A stretch of DNA of 64,000 nucleotides. Origin: Novipirellula artificiosorum (GTDB lineage: Bacteria; Planctomycetota; Planctomycetia; Pirellulales; Pirellulaceae). A program made the translations under genes and the position numbers. The stretch is taken from assembly GCF_007860135.1 (NCBI RefSeq), contig NZ_SJPV01000009.1:62001-126000 (forward strand). The letters run 5' to 3'. The notes under the pieces are model-generated. The model searched no databases. It was not told the DNA's origin and worked only from the letters and a program-made list of their open reading frames with translations. Below, piece after piece: positions 39,700-49,980 of the stretch (its first letter is position 1; every line of letters begins with the position of its first letter).

Positions 39700-41766
39700 C
39701 TACTGACCCGAATGCGTTACCGAGGTCTGGCGGATCTGTCGAGTCTCTGGCGTTTCTAAACGAATGGTGACACGAATCGCTTCGGGTTTCTCGACAAAGG
39801 GGGCACACACTTCTTTCTCGCCAACGTCATCCACGCCAAAGCGTCCGTCGTCATCAAGACCGTTCGCCCCCGCATCCACACTCGGGCTGGTTGCGGGCGT
39901 CGTCGTGCTCCAACGGGCCCCTCGACCATTCCAATTCCCCTCCATGAACCCATCGTGTTCGTAAACACTCGAAAAGGTGTCGAAGGTGGGTTGGAACAGA
40001 CGAATCGAATGTCCCCCCGTGCCTGAGGTCGTCGTGACCAGTTTTCCTGAGGAATAGAGACAATCCGTATACGCGGTGTTGGGAAGGGCTCCCGCGGTCT
40101 GATACCTCACGCCAGAAAACGGCGTCACCAGAAAATCAGAATCGAAGTAACGGGTGTCCCAGGCTACGGCAATATCGGCCGACGTGCTACGTCGATCGAC
40201 AGGTCTCGCTTGCCACCCTCGTAGCGATCCTCCGGCTAAAACGGGATAACACAGGTCGACAAAATCGCCTTGCACTCGAGTCACAACGGCATCCACGGAT
40301 GTAAGACCGCTTGGCGATTGAGCCTGTAAACTCAACACTGCTTCCTGCATGGCTTCGCGATAACCGGCATCGTTGGGGCCAAGCACCAATCCGTTCGTTG
40401 TTGTAAATAGCGACACTTGTGGATCATAGATTTTCAGATCAAAACCAAGCGTGTTGTTGGTCAACACATCCTCACCCAGGCGCTGGAGCCCCCACTTGTC
40501 ATTGAGACTATCGCGATGCGAGAGGTCATATCCGAGAACGAATTCCGGACGAAGAAAACCCGAAAGCGCAGTGGGCGTCACGACCGAAGCTCCCGCCACC
40601 GCGAGCGGTGGCGCGATGCGATCACCGTTGGCGGCCAACATGTTTAAAACCGTCGGCGGCGTGCCGAGCGCCAAAACCGGCATCGATGTCGGCGAGCTTC
40701 CACCCGATCCGTGAATCAATGCCGACGGAACTCGAATGTGACCAAACCGGTTGTGCGGATAGGCAAGATCTTGAATCGAATTGGCTGCGACCACCTGAGT
40801 CGGCAAACCGTCGCTGTCGAGCACGCGCCGCAGCGACAAGTCACATTGCTGGTGGACCGCCGCCATCCCGTACATCCATGCATCGGCCGCAACGGCACTG
40901 CTCGTGATCGTCGCCGAACTGGCGGTGGGCCAAGCATCGGCGAGCATGTAAGCCAAATTCCCATCTCCCGGATTGAACGATCGAGATTGGATCGTGCCGT
41001 TCGACATGTTGAGGTCGGGGCGGATCAACAGCACCCGGCGATGCAATTTGACTCGATCCGGATATCCATTCTCCGATGCCGAACCGCTTCCCAAGTCGGT
41101 ATCGCCGTCGACATCAATGTAGACGGGCGATGCGGGCAGGCTGACGGGTGCGTATTCCGGACTGGCGTAGTAGACGATCTCCGCATACTTCGAACGAATC
41201 ACGACGGGATCCCACGCGCTGCCGGGGAAATTCGCGGGATTGTAGAGGATGTTGTTGCTGGTGTCGGAGTCGTTGTTGACCGGCAGCAGTTCGACCGTTT
41301 TCTGATCCAAGACAAAACGCGGCACCTTTCCCGAAAACCAGGTCCCTGGTTTCGCTACCGCCGTGAAGGCCAGCACATCGTCAAGGTCACCGTACTTTGC
41401 ATCGTTTAGTACCGTGTCGCCGGCTGCATCCGTGAAGACGCGAAACAGCGATGAGGTTGCGTCCGTGAGCGGGCCTTCGTAATACATGAAGTAGCCCAAC
41501 GGATCGGTGCCGCCACGGGCCGGTTCCATCGTCACGGTACATTGTTCCAGTTCGTCCTTCAAACGCGTCGTGATATCACGCAGCTCGTTGGTCATTTCAA
41601 CATCCGCACGACTATCACGCACGCGTTCGCCAACGAATGCAAAGGCACGGGCCAGCGCAGCCATCATCAACAAGGTCACGGCCATCGAGACCAACATCTC
41701 GACCAACGTGAATCCGCGTTGAGGTTTTTGATTGTTGAGTTGTTTCATGGGATTCACCGGGGTCAT
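39700..41766 (-). CDS. GspJ-like pseudopilin, unusually long
   Basis: 688 residues; the start overlaps the upstream stop by 4 bp (ATGA). The N-terminus has the prepilin signal PQRG|FTLVEMLVSMAVTLLM (cleavage before Phe, Glu at +5). The body is several times longer than a typical minor pseudopilin (about 200 residues), with a large beta-rich region and a Cys near 380. Such oversized pseudopilins are usual in planctomycete type II secretion-like clusters. It is probably part of the pilus tip complex with the GspK-like and GspI-like proteins encoded upstream. Confidence 0.82.
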   Translation of the reverse strand: MTPVNPMKQLNNQKPQRGFTLVEMLVSMAVTLLMMAALARAFAFVGERVRDSRADVEMTNELRDITTRLKDELEQCTVTMEPARGGTDPLGYFMYYEGPLTDATSSLFRVFTDAAGDTVLNDAKYGDLDDVLAFTAVAKPGTWFSGKVPRFVLDQKTVELLPVNNDSDTSNNILYNPANFPGSAWDPVVIRSKYAEIVYYASPEYAPVSLPASPVYIDVDGDTDLGSGSASENGYPDRVKLHRRVLLIRPDLNMSNGTIQSRSFNPGDGNLAYMLADAWPTASSATITSSAVAADAWMYGMAAVHQQCDLSLRRVLDSDGLPTQVVAANSIQDLAYPHNRFGHIRVPSALIHGSGGSSPTSMPVLALGTPPTVLNMLAANGDRIAPPLAVAGASVVTPTALSGFLRPEFVLGYDLSHRDSLNDKWGLQRLGEDVLTNNTLGFDLKIYDPQVSLFTTTNGLVLGPNDAGYREAMQEAVLSLQAQSPSGLTSVDAVVTRVQGDFVDLCYPVLAGGSLRGWQARPVDRRSTSADIAVAWDTRYFDSDFLVTPFSGVRYQTAGALPNTAYTDCLYSSGKLVTTTSGTGGHSIRLFQPTFDTFSSVYEHDGFMEGNWNGRGARWSTTTPATSPSVDAGANGLDDDGRFGVDDVGEKEVCAPFVEKPEAIRVTIRLETPETRQIRQTSVTHSGQ

Positions 41767-44700
41767 TGTGCGTAGCTCTCGAAGAGGACGGTGTCGCGAG
41801 CATTCAAATCGACGCCGGGAACAAAGCCGACTTCTCGAGAACGGTCGATAATGAACAATGCCTTGTAACGTTGATTTTGTCCTGTTTCTTCATTGTATTC
41901 GCGTCCCAAACTCTCGGTTCCCGAATCGACTTCGAACAGACCAAGTGTCAATCGCAGAACAAAAACCTGAGAGTTATCCGAAACCAGATTCGGCATTCGC
42001 ATCAACGTTTGGTAGCGAAGGAATGGGTTGCGTTTGCGGTCGAGGTGGAGGTCACCGGTTGGATTGATACCGACCGGAAGATCCAAGTTCTGAGTTGGCA
42101 GTTGCCCTTGGGCACGAACAAACATCGGGGTGACATTGGCTGCCCCCGTTTCGTCGGGGTCATTCGTCGCAACCGTTCCAAGGCCTCGCAACAGAGTCCC
42201 GTTGACACCTCGACGACGCAGCAGCCCGGTTGCGGCGGGATCACGCAGTTCCGGTGCATGTTTGGCATTGATGTTGTTGGTAAACAGTCCCGCAAACTGA
42301 GTCGGGAACCGCTCATCCAGCAAATTGGGGGCGTAGTTAAATGGCCCCGCGGCGGTCACACGTGCTGCGGTCCCCGTACCCGGTGTGTAGCCACGTCGGC
42401 TCTCTAGAAACTTGGCAAATGCCAGTTGATTGGCAGTGGCCGTTCCACTGACACTGGAAAACTCATCCGTGTTGAGATGTCCCTGCATCAAGCCAGCCCA
42501 GACGGGAAACTCTGCCAACGTGTTGAGGTTGATTGTTCCCTCGCGCAGATCGTCAAAGGTCAAATTGAAAGGGGGAAGCAACAACGATCGGAGTTCATTG
42601 AGTTGAGCGTTTTTGACCGGATCGCTGGCGAACAATCGGTCGCGATTGATGTACTCGACTTCGCCACGGAATCGTGGCAAGGTGTGGACAAAATCAAACA
42701 GCCTGGCAAAGTGAGCCGCATCACCCGCCGTTTCGCTGTCATGAAAGAAGTTTAGCAAATGCCGGAACGGCGCATTGAAAAGATCCGCATCGGCCGATGT
42801 CGCCGAGGTGGGATAGACATCGGGATCCGTAGCGCCCGTGGGATCAAAACTAAACTCCTCGAACAACCGGCCTTGAGAACATCCCGGCACCATCATCAAT
42901 TCCAAGTGGGAAGCGAAGGGCCGATTGAGCCACGGGTGAATCGCAAAAGGAACTCGTGGCAAGCCGCGATCATGGCCGACGACGTTGTTCGCGATCGCAC
43001 CAGGCAGGCTACCGATCGTCGGCGCAAAACCAACGAATCCAGCATTGATGTCACTGGCCGGAATCATCAGCGCCGTATCGGTATTCAAGAAGCTGAAGGA
43101 AGATTGCAGATGAGCCGCATTGGGTGCAACCGAGAACGAGAAGTAGTCCGGCGCGGCAGCGTCCAGCGGTACGGACGGGTTCGCAAAGTCCGTCTCATAG
43201 GAGTAGAGGGAATGACCTTGCACGGGCACTCCGCTGGTTCGTTTCACAAAGCCATTGCGTTGCCGCGTTCGACGTGTGTAATTCGCGGCGCCCGAGATGT
43301 TGTTTTCTCGATCCTCACCACTAAAAATGGTCAAATCGATCGGAATCCAATCGACCGTTCGGTAGGGATTGGTCACCGGATCATGCGGCAGCGTGGGATC
43401 CGCAAGACGCTGCAAGAAAGCGGAACAGTATTCCGGCAAGGTGCCGAGTAATGGCTCCGGCCCGGTCGCCGCTCCATTGTCAGGAATGCGTCCAATACCG
43501 ACATCCAACGGGGTATCACGTGCGGAGTCGAGCAAAGCCTCGAAATCGATATAGGCATCCGTCAGCGGGTAGTCCATCCCACCGGCCCCGTCCAGATCCT
43601 CCATTCCGTTGTAAGAGAACAGAGGTTCCGGATAGTAACTGCCACCGTTCGGTAGTGGTTCGGATACATTCAAGCCGACGATATCGTCGGCGAAGACATT
43701 GGCTGCGGGTCCCCAGCCGGTGATGGCCGGGATGGGTCTTGGCGCACCGATGATGAGCGGCAATGCCGGTGAAATGGGTCCGGTCCCGGCGACCATCGCT
43801 GGCGTCAACGGCAATCCATCTTGTCGTTTTTGCATCAATCCCTGGCCATCGACGACGTAGAGCCGCTGCTCGCTGGGGATTCCGGGGAAGGTGCCGACGG
43901 TCGGGTACTCTTTCGACCCCAAGGCTGTGGTGGCGCGTGGAGCGAGGCAAAGGTACTGTCCCGGTTCCAACGTTCTATCGGAATTGAAACCCCCGACGAG
44001 GTTGGGCGCAAAGAAGACCTGATTGGCATTCATATCCGCAATCACGTTGTCGGTGATCACATTATCCACCAGCGTCATCGATGCAGACGGATTGGCAACC
44101 GGATCCCCAAAATTGTTGAACCAAATAAAGCGATCGTAGGTCAAGTCGGACGCCGTTGGATCGAGTTCATCCTGGGCATCGATTTGGAAAGACGCAGTGT
44201 CCGGTAAAGTCGTGCGGAGCGTTTCGGGATTCGCGTTCGTCTTTGCGGCTGCTGCGGGGGGTAGCAACGCGTCGTGACGCTCGGAGATGGCGATGCGCCA
44301 GACCGGTGCTCCGGGGCTGCCGACAATGCGAGGTGGAGCCGTTCGGGTCAGATCAAGCTGATAGGCTCCGGTCATCGCATTGACCGAATAAAACTCTTGT
44401 GGCACTCCCGCATGGGTGGTCTCGTCGCCGAGCGCGGACGTGGTCGACAGCGTGTTGACGGTCGGACGAGGGCAATAAAGTTCTAACAACAGCGAGCCCT
44501 GGGGCATCCGAACTTGGTCCGAATCTTCATCCGGGGGCGTATCGCTCTTGTCCTTACCTGAACTATCTCGATTGGTGTCACGGAGCCGTACATCGTGAAA
44601 CGCCATCGACTCGCTAAACAGCAACTCGGGTGACTCAACGCCCCAGACAACCGATGTCGAAGGAGGATTCCAGCCTGAGGCATCAAACGGATTCGGGTCA

Positions 44701-47399
44701 TAGACAAACCGGGTCATGATCGCATCGGGATCACGGTAGTCCACGACATTCACGGCCCACTGTGCAATCCGACGAGCACGATAAAGATCCGGATCGAAAC
44801 TCGTTGGTGGCGTACTTGATACCGATGGGAACGAATACCCGTCATCGGTGAGAGCCATCATCAAGGTGTAAAGGTGCCGCGCGAGTAGCGTTCGGCTATT
44901 CACCACTGGGGGAAATGGCGGTGGCGGGACCGAGGTTTCGTCATACAGATACTCTGGAACGAGCGTTCGAAAATCACTCGGGACCGTTTGTCCCGACGAG
45001 GGGGACGCGGCAAACGTTTCGGTTTCATTGGCGACTTCGTAGGGTTCGTCGATAACGCCGTTGCGTTCGTCCGGCTCGTCGGTGCTGCCATCACCATCGT
45101 CATTGACCCGCAACGTTCCCAAGTCATCGATGCCATTGCCAAACGGACGATTCACATCCAATTTCCTGCCCAATCGAAACTCAGGTGCAACCAGACGCTT
45201 CACCTGATTCGCATTGAGCGCCGACGTCGGGTCCATCAACTTGACCAACGTCACAAAAGCACTCTCTTCCGAGGCACTCGCCCCCGGCAATGCATCGCTC
45301 GATCGGCTGTGGGTTGTCAACGCTCGCGAAAACTCTCGATAGTTGGCCAATAGAGCCAACGTTCGGGTCCGCAATCGCTGTGGCAGCATATCGGAGTCAA
45401 AGTCAGACGATCGCAAAATCGCTTCCAAATCGGCCAAGGAAAAGGCTTGGTCGCCGTTCAGTTCTCCACTTGGATCCATTTCGTAGGGATCATTGACCGC
45501 CTCGTTGATCGTTGCTTCCACCGTGGCGGTCATCGTATCATCGGCACGGATCAGCGTTCCGGAATCCGCGGCAACTAGGTGGCCACTGCGGCCGATCCCG
45601 ATGCCTCCCCGACCAAACGGATCGATGGAGTAACCATAGCCATTCGCGTTGTACTGCGACCTTGGACGTGGCCCGGTGCGCAACACGTCAAGGGGATCGG
45701 CATTCCATTGACCTGGAACCGAGAAGGTGTGGCCCATTTCACCGGCATAACGTGCTGCACGAATTGCATTCAATTCGGTTCGGATCGCTGCATTGGTGAT
45801 CAAGCCACTGCTTGAAGTCATCGGAATCGTGATTTCCGCCGGCCCATAGCCAACGCCGCGAAAAGCAGGTTCGCTATTTGCCGCGTTGTTTATCGGTTCG
45901 CGGGTGCCAGCCCATTCGGCTGCGTCCGACGACATCGCCGCGGCTTGGAATTGCAACTGTGTATTGCCGTGAGCGTTGACGTTTAAACGGCCACTCAAAT
46001 CTTCGATCATCGCAGCGACCATGGGACGCAGCAGTTTGCCTTCGCGTGAAGTCACCAACGGCAAACCCAGATCGACCCAAATGCTGTCGGGAATCCCATC
46101 TCCATCATTGTCCACGTCATATTGTCCGTTGATCAAAGCACGGACCAACTGGTCAAGTCGGTTTGCCGCATTCGGCAACAGGTTGCCGTCATCGCGGAGC
46201 AAACGAACCGGAGTTCGCAATGCAAATTCCGCGTTGCCACCGGTGAACCCCGCGTCGATCGCCCTGCTTTGCGTGGCAACGGTTCCTCCATTGAGTAGTT
46301 GTTTCTCGGCGATCGGGATCGGGCGAAACGTCCCCCGTGCCAAGCTCACCAAGACATTTCGGTAATCCACGGCCGTGGCATCAAGCTCAGGAGAAACCGA
46401 GGGTGTCCCCCACGCGCCTCGCTGGTTCAAAATGTAATTCAAAACCGACGGTCGGTGAAACGACGGAATCACATTCCCCGCCGAATCGCGGTAACTCAAG
46501 AACCAATTGTTAAAGTCCGGTGCATCATAGCCTTCATCAAAGTCTCCCTTGATCGTCGATTTATTGACGGTCCGCCGTAGATGGTTCGGTTGCAGTGCGG
46601 CTGGCAAATCGGAAAAACCGATGTTCGTTCCGGCAGGAATGTTGGCAACCGTATCGGCGATCGTCGGCATCACCACCGTTGCATCCACTTCGGTTGTATC
46701 GAAACCAATCCCTTTCGAATTGCGTGGTACGCCGTTGATGTGGATCCGGTATCCCGAAGCCGTTGTCGAAGTGGGGTTGGGATAGAACAACTCGCGTACC
46801 TGAGCCACGGTCGGCGTGGTCGTCGCAAACCAATCTTCTTTCAACTCAATGAAGACATCGTCGTAAGCCGGTTGCGGTGGAACCCCAGTCGTCGGCGGGC
46901 GATAGACCGAACGCAGGATGCGATAGGTTCGGTTGCGCAGCGGTCCGGCAAGGAACGTGATCAATCGTCCGGTCAAGACATCATCGTAAGGTTCGTCAAT
47001 CGGGCGAACGTTGGTGGTGGTTTCAATCGGCAAACGGATGAAACTGCCACCCGAATCGCCAAGCAATATCGGACCGGTCGGCGGCGTTGCCGCCGAATCG
47101 CCCTCTTTCACTCGGCAATCATGCGCATCGCCGCGACCATAATAATCGCTCAGCAAGTCCTCGCCGTAAAAGGGATTCTGCGGATCATCCGTGCCACGTA
47201 CCAACATCATCAATGCTTCATCAAGCAAGGCATTCGGATCGGGCCCGCGCGTATTTCGACTGGCCATCGCGAATGACGACTGACGCGAGTTGTTGCTGAA
47301 CACCAAATAGGTCGCAATCAACACACTGAAAAACGTCAAGGCGACAAGGACCACCAACAGAATAATGCCAGAGCGCCGTTTGCGTTGAAAACGTTTCAT
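41763..47399 (-). CDS. Giant GspK-like pseudopilin (1878 residues)
   Basis: Starts at the ATG at 47399 (MKRFQRKRRSGIILLVVLVA); the upstream extension to 47465 lacks pilin features. The signal RRSG|IILLVVLVALTFFSVLI has no Glu at +5, the feature that distinguishes GspK from other pseudopilins. GspK proteins have about 320 residues; this one is almost six times larger, with several segments of the type DVDNDGDGIPDSIWVDLGLP (Asp-rich, possible Ca-binding) and LNVNAHGN. It probably caps the pseudopilus and could itself act as a surface adhesin or substrate receptor. It overlaps the next gene by 4 bp. Confidence 0.8.
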   Translation of the reverse strand: MKRFQRKRRSGIILLVVLVALTFFSVLIATYLVFSNNSRQSSFAMASRNTRGPDPNALLDEALMMLVRGTDDPQNPFYGEDLLSDYYGRGDAHDCRVKEGDSAATPPTGPILLGDSGGSFIRLPIETTTNVRPIDEPYDDVLTGRLITFLAGPLRNRTYRILRSVYRPPTTGVPPQPAYDDVFIELKEDWFATTTPTVAQVRELFYPNPTSTTASGYRIHINGVPRNSKGIGFDTTEVDATVVMPTIADTVANIPAGTNIGFSDLPAALQPNHLRRTVNKSTIKGDFDEGYDAPDFNNWFLSYRDSAGNVIPSFHRPSVLNYILNQRGAWGTPSVSPELDATAVDYRNVLVSLARGTFRPIPIAEKQLLNGGTVATQSRAIDAGFTGGNAEFALRTPVRLLRDDGNLLPNAANRLDQLVRALINGQYDVDNDGDGIPDSIWVDLGLPLVTSREGKLLRPMVAAMIEDLSGRLNVNAHGNTQLQFQAAAMSSDAAEWAGTREPINNAANSEPAFRGVGYGPAEITIPMTSSSGLITNAAIRTELNAIRAARYAGEMGHTFSVPGQWNADPLDVLRTGPRPRSQYNANGYGYSIDPFGRGGIGIGRSGHLVAADSGTLIRADDTMTATVEATINEAVNDPYEMDPSGELNGDQAFSLADLEAILRSSDFDSDMLPQRLRTRTLALLANYREFSRALTTHSRSSDALPGASASEESAFVTLVKLMDPTSALNANQVKRLVAPEFRLGRKLDVNRPFGNGIDDLGTLRVNDDGDGSTDEPDERNGVIDEPYEVANETETFAASPSSGQTVPSDFRTLVPEYLYDETSVPPPPFPPVVNSRTLLARHLYTLMMALTDDGYSFPSVSSTPPTSFDPDLYRARRIAQWAVNVVDYRDPDAIMTRFVYDPNPFDASGWNPPSTSVVWGVESPELLFSESMAFHDVRLRDTNRDSSGKDKSDTPPDEDSDQVRMPQGSLLLELYCPRPTVNTLSTTSALGDETTHAGVPQEFYSVNAMTGAYQLDLTRTAPPRIVGSPGAPVWRIAISERHDALLPPAAAAKTNANPETLRTTLPDTASFQIDAQDELDPTASDLTYDRFIWFNNFGDPVANPSASMTLVDNVITDNVIADMNANQVFFAPNLVGGFNSDRTLEPGQYLCLAPRATTALGSKEYPTVGTFPGIPSEQRLYVVDGQGLMQKRQDGLPLTPAMVAGTGPISPALPLIIGAPRPIPAITGWGPAANVFADDIVGLNVSEPLPNGGSYYPEPLFSYNGMEDLDGAGGMDYPLTDAYIDFEALLDSARDTPLDVGIGRIPDNGAATGPEPLLGTLPEYCSAFLQRLADPTLPHDPVTNPYRTVDWIPIDLTIFSGEDRENNISGAANYTRRTRQRNGFVKRTSGVPVQGHSLYSYETDFANPSVPLDAAAPDYFSFSVAPNAAHLQSSFSFLNTDTALMIPASDINAGFVGFAPTIGSLPGAIANNVVGHDRGLPRVPFAIHPWLNRPFASHLELMMVPGCSQGRLFEEFSFDPTGATDPDVYPTSATSADADLFNAPFRHLLNFFHDSETAGDAAHFARLFDFVHTLPRFRGEVEYINRDRLFASDPVKNAQLNELRSLLLPPFNLTFDDLREGTINLNTLAEFPVWAGLMQGHLNTDEFSSVSGTATANQLAFAKFLESRRGYTPGTGTAARVTAAGPFNYAPNLLDERFPTQFAGLFTNNINAKHAPELRDPAATGLLRRRGVNGTLLRGLGTVATNDPDETGAANVTPMFVRAQGQLPTQNLDLPVGINPTGDLHLDRKRNPFLRYQTLMRMPNLVSDNSQVFVLRLTLGLFEVDSGTESLGREYNEETGQNQRYKALFIIDRSREVGFVPGVDLNARDTVLFESYAQ

Positions 47400-47479
47400 G
47401 GTAGTAGCCTCACAGGCTAGCGAATTCGATGGAAGATGAGATGAACAAGAGGAAGGGTGGATCATGATTCGTCACTGCC

Positions 47480-48715
47480 TCATAGATCGCTCAACAGCAT
47501 CACGCGTTCGGTGACGCTGACCACGTTCGGAACGATCGTGGCAAAGGTGTTGTCGACCACCGCTCCGTCGGCGGAACCGGTAAAGCCGAAGGTAAAATCA
47601 GGCCCGTCGAGCACGACTCGTCGGAGCCACACCTCGCTGTTTCGGTTTGCAGGGGAGGGGTCGGGCAACGGCACCGTTCCGTTCAGACTCGTGTTGCTGG
47701 TCGGAACCGCTTCCTCCGCATCGATATCCGCCGACGCGACGCGATACCAACGATGCTGGGACACCAAGTTTGGCGCCGGTGATCGTCGCGACAGCAGGAC
47801 CCAATCGTCGGTTCTCAAACGCGAAATCGTATTGCCCGCACCCACAAGGTGCACGGTGCCACCCGAACCTCCACTAAATCCTTGTGCATAGCTGACGTAG
47901 GCCAACCGCTCGCTTTCCGCATTTTCGCGAGGGGTCGCTGCAACGGTCGTTGGGACTTCAAACGTCCGCTCACGGTCGCGGATCACGACGATTGAAACCG
48001 TGGCGTAGACATTACCCGGCAACGGGTTCACCGTTGCGATCCAACTGAAGTCACCCGTCGGCACTCGTTTTCCATAGTCCAATCCGCTCGACACCGACTC
48101 CATCGACTGGTACGTGGAATTCAAGGAACGATCCTTGGGCCGAAAAACGGGCAGGTCGTCTTGATTCTCTGTCAACATCAATGCCTCTTCGATGTTCAGC
48201 ATGGCATTGAATAACTTCAAGCGGGTGACGCCGACGCGTAGCATTCGCGGCTGAGGAAACGGCCAGACGGTTGAGTTGGATGACGAGGGATCCAGCAGTG
48301 GATCATGATTGACTTTGTAAAACGGAAACAGCGTCGGGTCGTAGCCGTTGGTCGAAAGCGTTCGGGAGTTTGCATCGGCATCAAAGGATGCAAACATCGG
48401 ATCGATACAGAAAGGTAGCATCGTCGGCGTTGTCATCGTCGGAACGGTTAGCTTTGTGAGCGCGGCGATTGGGCGAATCGATGGAACTTGTCCCAATTGG
48501 CCGTTGTTGAGATACCGTCGAGATTGCAGATCCGTCAGCACCGATTCGCTCAGCGCCGATCCCATACTGAGGCTAATCGAATCCTGTGCCCGTCGGCCCG
48601 CCAATGGCATCACCGACAACAGTCCCAACAAGCCAATCAGCACAACACCGATGGCAAACATCACCTCAACAAGGGTGATCGCACTACGAAATTGTTTGGT
48701 CAAAGAGAATCGCAT
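47480..48715 (-). CDS. GspI-like pseudopilin
   Basis: 411 residues. N-terminus FRSA|ITLVEVMFAIGVVLIGLL with Ala instead of Gly before the cleavage site and Glu at +5, then a long beta-rich domain. The MFAIGVVLIGLLGLLSVMPLA helix resembles GspI/PilV. The start (ATG at 48715) shares one base with the preceding stop (TAATG), so translation is coupled. Ala at -1 is tolerated by some prepilin peptidases but is uncommon. Confidence 0.82.
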   Translation of the reverse strand: MRFSLTKQFRSAITLVEVMFAIGVVLIGLLGLLSVMPLAGRRAQDSISLSMGSALSESVLTDLQSRRYLNNGQLGQVPSIRPIAALTKLTVPTMTTPTMLPFCIDPMFASFDADANSRTLSTNGYDPTLFPFYKVNHDPLLDPSSSNSTVWPFPQPRMLRVGVTRLKLFNAMLNIEEALMLTENQDDLPVFRPKDRSLNSTYQSMESVSSGLDYGKRVPTGDFSWIATVNPLPGNVYATVSIVVIRDRERTFEVPTTVAATPRENAESERLAYVSYAQGFSGGSGGTVHLVGAGNTISRLRTDDWVLLSRRSPAPNLVSQHRWYRVASADIDAEEAVPTSNTSLNGTVPLPDPSPANRNSEVWLRRVVLDGPDFTFGFTGSADGAVVDNTFATIVPNVVSVTERVMLLSDL

Positions 48716-49980
48716 TAGTTCGCTTCCTTTGTGTCAGACAGGAGCGCCAAAGAGCGAGCTTGGGCGAGCGCAACATCGAGCGAGACATCGGTGGGGTCGG
48801 TCACAACCCCCGTGGGCAACGACGACACCGTCGCAAAGGGAGAAACCGAAACGCTGCCTGTATTGGGATTGATCACAATCCAACTCGAATCGAGATTCAG
48901 TAAATTTGCAGTGGCGCGATTCTCCGTCGAAAACAAATCGTCGCGGCGGATACCATCGGTCTCGCCCAAACAAAGAAAAATCAAACCCGTCGGTGAACGA
49001 ACCAATCCATCCGAACCGTTGACGTATTCAACCTTGCCATCAATTCCAAAGATCAAGTCGATCGGACTGTAAGCACTGGTCCCCGCTGCAAACTGATTGC
49101 CATCGACACCGATTCCCGAATAGTTCAGATCCACCGCGATCCCCTTCGGCAAGTCAAACGGCGCCGTAGAGGAAACAGCGGGACTGCGATGAATCAAATA
49201 CCGAATCGATTCCCCCACGCCATAGGAGCGTGTCGACGAAGGAAACTCAAAGGTCGATGCCGAGGTCGCCACATCGATCGCATTCCGCAGATTGAACGTC
49301 AAGAAAACCGTGCTCGTCGGATCGGTCATCGGCGGCGATACCGAAATGCCAGTAATCGGAACCGTCCGTCCACCGGGCAATTCCAGCAAATCACCGATTT
49401 GAACCGGAGGATTGGCTTCACCGCTACCAATCATGGTCGCGCTCAGCGCTAACAGCTGATTATCGCGTGAGGAAAGCTCGATGCTATCGACCCCCGGAAT
49501 TGTGGTGTCGATATCGCGTAAAACTCCGTGGGCGTCAGCCGATTCGCCTGAATAGGGTGGCACACCGGAAATTTGTCGAATCCGAATCGATGCCGAGCTT
49601 CCGTAATCATCGTAACCATCAACCACGGGAACGATTCGCTCGATTCGGATTCCCATATGCCGACCTTCGGAAATCGCTCGACTGCGAACCGTGTCGATAT
49701 ACGATGCGAACCCGCTGGCCGCACGAGTCCCCTTGCCATCGGAAATCAAAGCCCGAACTCTCGGCAAAGCCACCGCCGCAAGCAACAAGAAGATGAACAT
49801 CACCACCAAGACTTCGACGAGCGTGTAGCCGCAGCGGAAGGTTGCTTTAGCAAAGCGGGGCAAAGCCCCCTCCGTTTTTCGTGTTACCGATGCCGACGGC
49901 ATCCAAGCAGGTAGCCCACGATCGCTGACTGCGTCGCGATCATTTCGATGCCACAAGTGATTCGCTATTGACCAACTCAT
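48715..49980 (-). CDS. GspH-like pseudopilin
   Basis: 421 residues. The prepilin signal FRCG|YTLVEVLVVMFIFLLLAAV lies about 50 residues from the ATG at 49980, an unusually long leader; the ATG at 49902 would shorten it to 25. The 4-bp overlap with the upstream gene favours 49980. The first position after cleavage is Tyr instead of Phe. The domain after the helix (LPRVRALISDGKGTRAASGF, SRAISEGRHMGIRIE) fits GspH/FimT. Confidence 0.82.
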   Translation of the reverse strand: MSWSIANHLWHRNDRDAVSDRGLPAWMPSASVTRKTEGALPRFAKATFRCGYTLVEVLVVMFIFLLLAAVALPRVRALISDGKGTRAASGFASYIDTVRSRAISEGRHMGIRIERIVPVVDGYDDYGSSASIRIRQISGVPPYSGESADAHGVLRDIDTTIPGVDSIELSSRDNQLLALSATMIGSGEANPPVQIGDLLELPGGRTVPITGISVSPPMTDPTSTVFLTFNLRNAIDVATSASTFEFPSSTRSYGVGESIRYLIHRSPAVSSTAPFDLPKGIAVDLNYSGIGVDGNQFAAGTSAYSPIDLIFGIDGKVEYVNGSDGLVRSPTGLIFLCLGETDGIRRDDLFSTENRATANLLNLDSSWIVINPNTGSVSVSPFATVSSLPTGVVTDPTDVSLDVALAQARSLALLSDTKEAN